Assembly (NCBI GenBank): GCA_013339765.2
Contig: CM023448.1
Span: forward strand, 115,167,100-115,231,099
Source: Haemaphysalis longicornis
Lineage: Eukaryota > Arthropoda > Arachnida > Ixodida > Ixodidae
Length of the DNA: 64,000 nt
Reading direction: 5' to 3'
Part shown: piece after piece, positions 60,175 to 64,000 of the stretch
Layout: every line of letters starts with the position of its first letter
How positions within the stretch are numbered: the stretch's first letter is position 1
Notes under the pieces: generated by a model
Seen by the model: the letters and a program-made list of their open reading frames with translations, nothing else
Told to the model about the DNA's origin: nothing
Database searches by the model: none
Program-made: the position numbers and the translations under genes

Positions 60175-62789
60175 GTAGCGGCTGCCAGAGTATCTGGTTT
60201 CACTCTTTGTAGAGCCTCGTTTGTAAATTCAAGTGACGTCGCAAGGGTAATCGCTTGTGGGTGTCGTTTACAGCTTCGCAGTCCAACCAGCGTGGATTGG
60301 AGCCAAATTTTTTTCTGAATTGTTTCGCTTTCCGGGCAGCTTTAAACACTTCTTACTAGCATACATGGATGGTTATCTGCCCCACATGCACACATATACG
60401 CACACTCTGGTTTTAAAGCGAAGACTTTAGGGCGTACCACACGGAATTTTCTCCTTGCAAAATCACTCTAATCGCATGTATGGTTGTATACGTCAGGAGT
60501 TGTCCCTGCAGGTCGCGCCACTTTCGGGTGGATCACTTGGCTTCTTCTTTTTCGAACCAATTATGTTTAAATCGAGGAGGAATGCGTATCCTTTGGGCAC
60601 ATGAAATGTCAACATTTTTTAATACTTCACCTTCGCCCCGTTTGTGGTAGAGTTCTTGGATCCGAGAACATACGGCATAGAACCAGTTGCCTCCTGTATA
60701 TCATCTGGAGGTGTTTGTCAAAGCTTTCGCTCGCATATCAAAGGCTCTGTGTTCGGATCCCCCACCTACACATTAGACCACCTCTTTCTCACTAAAAACT
60801 TAAGGTATTGACTTTGCATATGGGGTGTTCGGCGAAGAGATTTTTTTTTTTTTTTTTTTGGCATTGCGTGGCTTTCTCTGGTCACTTACTGCAAGGATGT
60901 TGGGCAGTCACGTAATCGCGAATGTGTTGCTTTCGTTTTTCCCCGAGCCGCTGAGGACCCGGCGAAGCGCGCTGCTCCGAGCCATGGCGAGCCGAGGGGG
61001 CCCTCTATCGGAGCAAATACGGTAGCCGCTTTCCCTCTTCCTTGCGCCGCGTAATCTTCTTTTCCCGCCCAAGTGCGGATGTGTCGGGGCGTTGCGTAAT
61101 CACGGGGGCGGTGCGCTGCTGGCAGCGGAAGCCGATGGCGATATGGAAAGTCGACAGATGCGGCGGCCTCTCTTCTGCCCGTCCCTTTCACGTCGGCACG
61201 GCTGCGAGCTCTTGCTTTCAATCACGCCGAGGGCAACGACTGCCTCGAGACGAACTCGTTCACTTCCCGGTGTGCGCTTTGCGCCGTTACTCGATTGCCA
61301 GTGGGCGCGCGTGGCCTGGGAACTTTTCCGTGTGAACGTCTGCGGTGCGCGCATTTAATCCTATATGGTGCCGTTTGACAGAAAAGGCCACTGCCAGAGC
61401 GTTTCGCTCTTTCGGCGTTTTACATTTCGGGAAGCGGTGGTTTGCTTTAAGTTTAAGGTTTGTCATTTTATTGGTGATTTTCTTCTTGATTAGTTCGCCT
61501 GTTAGAAACAACGAAGCGCAAAAGGTGCCTTTTCGCGTTGTGCACATACCGTTTGCTGCTAACGTGATGGTCGATGTTTGCTGTTTCTCCTGTCCTCCAC
61601 CACGTGGACCCCACGAAATGAAAATTAGGCGCCAAAAACAATACGTGAATTGCAGTTTTCGCATAACGACCCTCGCCCAAATGACCTTTGTGCTTTAGTA
61701 AAGGTTGGCAGACCGTTCGCGGTCTCCGTGCTATCGCTTAAAGCATTCACTGCTTTGTAATGGAAGTTCCGGCAAGTTTTCTGTAGGGCGAAACATGCGT
61801 TTTATATGCGCACTAGTGATCGTGCTTGTTTGGCTTCTTGGGCGAGTCGGCACTTCTCCACTATGCTCTCTGGGGAACGAATTGTTGTTCTTGTTTCGCC
61901 TCCCAAGTAGCCGAGGTGGTGCTTCCAACCGTCTCATGTACGTATGGTTGCTTCCTTTTTGCGTGACGGAGGAGCTCCTTACCAAGATCTTCCCCAACTG
62001 GCATCGGCGACACTGGTCCTGAGAACGTTTTGATGGGGATTAGTCTCGTGTTCGACGAGCTGCACTGGCACCGATACGTCACGGGAGTACATAAAAAAAG
62101 TTGAGCTCATGAGGAAATACCGATCTCTTATTCGGCCCCTGGTGACGTTGCAGTAACATGCTTCCGGATAAATATGGTGGGTTATGACAGGCCGAACATC
62201 AGACCCACTCGATCACAACACACTTTGACCTACGCTTTTTCTCTTACTTCCTGCTCACGCCTATTGCAGGCAATGCAAGGCACACGCGCCACCGTGAGGA
62301 GCAGCCCCGAACAACCTGTGTCGTTTGCGATCGACAGGTTGGAAGCTATTTCAATAGTTACGGAACCCTAGCTGTGGCTCCGCTAATACAGGAATCAAAA
62401 CAACCTAGTCTTACGCCGTGTGCCATACAGATAAGCTGCTGGCCGACTATTTCAACCGCCAGGAAACGATGGGCAGAAAAATAACCCAGGCTACTGGGGC
62501 TTTTGACCTATAAGCGCTTACTTCCTAGTGCACAGGCTGCGAGCAGGATCGACTATATTGCCACTTTTCCGAGAACATGCTCTGGAACACCAGTAGAGCC
62601 GGAGCGTCCAGGCTGTATGGGTTAACATTGACATGTAATGCGCAGATGCGGAACTGCTCTCGGAGACCGCCTAGTTACGACGAGAGACTTGCATCAAAGC
62701 CAGCATCCCCTCTCTTACTCCGATCAGCTTTGTGGACACTGCGGGAGCACGAGCATCCAAAGTTGTGAGCGGCTCCTGCTCGCCGCCCC
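60175..62789. other. no recognisable gene
   Basis: A T-run at 60840-60859, CpG-rich sequence 60940-61320 with a TATA-free, promoter-like look, and ORFs of 60-125 codons that overlap on both strands. A B-box-like GTGTTCGGATCCC near 60739 is too isolated to call a SINE. No gene is supported. Confidence 0.4.
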
Positions 62790-63240
62790 GAGAAAGCCTT
62801 CGTGGACGCGTTCGTGCTTCATCACTGTCTAGTACAAGCCCTCATAGTATCGCGTATCATTTACGGGACGGCGTCTTTCCGACTCACCAAGGGCGAGATA
62901 GAAAAGCTAAACACCTAAATTATAAAGTGGTACAAGGCATCCTTGGGGATTCCGAACGTGACATCCGCCAACAGACTTCTGTAGCTCGGGGTTCAAACAC
63001 AGTGGAAGAGATACGGGAAGCTCAGAAGATACCGCAAATTGAGAGGTTAAACCACACAACCAATAAAAAATCCGCTGGAGCAGTGAGGTCTGACCATCCC
63101 CTGCGGGCAGCCAGACCCACAAGGAGATCTTACCCCAGACATAAGAGCGAAAATTACAATCAGCCTGATACCTAGAAATATGCGCCGTCTACATAATGGC
63201 GAGAGGAGAAGAGGCAGGGCCGAGTCCCTGTGGAAACTAC
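62790..63240 (+). pseudogene. I-clade reverse transcriptase distal region
   Basis: One frame reads FVDAFVLHHCLVQALIVSRI, IYGTASFRLTKGEIEKLN, a stop, then WYKASLGIPNVTSANRLL; the next frame continues SNTVEEIREAQKIPQIERL; a third gives ISLIPRNMRRLHNGERRRGR (from about 63150). These match the region after the catalytic core of I-clade RTs ('LvqALi.Sri.Yg.p...L...e...ln.l.rk..k..LGlP..ts...Ll.LGv.Nt..El...'), followed by the linker into RNase H ('IPRNM...H...RR.AR'). Two stops and several frameshifts make it inactive. Confidence 0.8.
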
Positions 63241-63620
63241 AGGACTGCCACCTCAACCTATGTGCACGCCGTCAGACCATAAGAGGGAAAGATGGTAGCG
63301 GAAATAACAACACCAGACGGAAGAGCTGTAAAAAATCGCCACCCAGGGAGAAGAGGCAAGCTATCGCCTGGCCATTGCTTCCAACACCAGGACATTAGTT
63401 TTCAACTGATTTGCAAGAGGCCTGCAGTCACTTATACCAAGGTAATGTCTTCAAACTCTCCCACCAAATCCTTTGTAAACACTCACCGAAAAATGTGCTT
63501 ATCATCTGGACGCCAGGACACACGGGTCAAAAGGGGCATCAGGTTACCGATGCCACAGCCCGAGGCCTTCTTATTTCAGCTCCCCGTACCAATCGCCGTC
63601 CTTGGACATGGCAACCGTAA
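63240..63620 (+). pseudogene. RNase H domain remnant
   Basis: The best block is VLIIWTPGHTGQKGHQVTDA followed by TARGL (about 63507-63580), matching the last RNase H motif 'v.WvPGH.g..GNe.AD..AR'. The catalytic Asp is kept, but the usual Asn of GNxxAD is His. Earlier RNase H strands fall in other frames (VAEITTPDGR near 63290) and the acidic catalytic residues there are not clear. Confidence 0.7.
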
Positions 63621-63679
63621 TATTCACCAAATATTTAAGCATATTAAGGCTCAACAGAAGAACTTATCCATCACCGGAC

Positions 63680-64000
63680 AAAAGCCGCACTAAAAAAGAA
63701 GAGTACACTCTCAGGAGACTACAGACAACACATTACCCACACCGGCTAAATTACACTTGTGGTATCCCATGGCACGCTATATTCACCTTTTTACCCGCGC
63801 TGCCGGGAGAAGGAGGGCGCTTACCACACAGTGTGGGCAGGCCAACTATACACCCACACACCAACTATACACCCACGCACAAACACGTCAAGGGAGCAGT
63901 GGGAAGCCGCCCTGAGCAGCGATGATCCTGCCTGCCAGCGATGGCTGGCAGAGGAAGCCACAGCGGCGTTGGAGGCCAGTGGAGTCCTGGAACTAGGATA
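63680..64000 (+). pseudogene. I-clade C-terminal region
   Basis: KKEEYTLRRLQTTHYPHRL (from about 63690), then after frame changes YHTVWAGQLY and an open stretch from 63822 with SREQWEAALSSDDPACQRW and LAEEATAALEASGVLELG to the window edge. This is the typical post-RNase H tail. The zinc-knuckle cysteine expected in YHxVWxC is Gly here. Confidence 0.75.

Larger units (their letters stand above)
62790..64000 (+). mobile_element. I-clade non-LTR retrotransposon, decayed, runs off the window
   Basis: Plus-strand polyprotein remnants in order: RT distal region, RNase H and C-terminal zinc-knuckle/tail. Frames change at least five times and stops interrupt the RT part. The final frame is open to the last base, where the natural stop probably falls. 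Same family as the 58.3-58.7-kb fragment in opposite orientation, since both carry the KEEE..L.RLQT block. Confidence 0.85.

Noticed and set aside
60690..60760. SINE head on plus
   Set aside because: Only a B-box-like GTTCGGATCCC; no A box at the right spacing.

Overview
This window looks like intergenic or intronic DNA from an arthropod nuclear genome, most probably an ixodid (hard) tick. The evidence is the repeat content: many tRNA-derived SINE units with split pol III boxes and T-rich tails, a SINE body like the tick Ruka type, decayed I-clade, CR1/Jockey-like and L1/Tx1-like non-LTR retrotransposons, pogo/Tigger-like inverted-repeat elements, a solo Gypsy-type LTR, and long simple repeats. 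There are no operons, Shine-Dalgarno sites or prokaryotic genes. Positions 8901-9000 are an assembly gap. Family names rest on motif recognition by eye; no search was run.

Layout. 0-5 kb: a TATA-like block with a short signal-peptide-like ORF, then a 5'-truncated CR1/Jockey-like reverse transcriptase remnant (3.5-4.9 kb) with an internal 139-bp tandem duplication and a (TTGA)n tail. 5-12.8 kb: SINEs, the gap, a GC-rich hairpin at 10.8 kb and one well-formed candidate internal exon (11240-11317). 12.8-15.1 kb: a minus-strand L1/Tx1-like element, frameshifted throughout, ending upstream in a 38-bp palindrome. 15-34 kb: microsatellites, duplicated blocks, more SINEs, a candidate TATA/Inr/DPE promoter at 19.85 kb, and long stretches with nothing recognisable. 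34.8-36.6 kb: two pogo-like inverted-repeat elements side by side. 41.4-43.0 kb: one copy of a long dispersed repeat, then a 370-bp fold-back hairpin. 46.6-47.2 kb: another reverse transcriptase remnant. 47.5-48.0 kb: a 0.5-kb CACT array.

48.15-49.3 kb is the most gene-like spot. A minus-strand first coding exon begins in a strong Kozak context and ends in a consensus splice donor. Two palindromes that each carry paired Myb-type YAACGG sites lie upstream, and a 645-bp solo LTR with a 4-bp target duplication sits just beyond them. 49.6-49.8 kb holds a minus-strand cysteine-rich ORF. 50.7-51.2, 58.3-58.7 and 62.8-64.0 kb are I-clade element C-termini. 55.9-56.8 kb is the inverted second copy of the 41.4-kb repeat.

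No complete host gene can be demonstrated. The non-repeat candidates are isolated exons or core promoters that need transcript evidence. Every transposon coding region seen is truncated or frameshifted, so the window reads as an old accumulation of mobile DNA around perhaps two or three gene starts.
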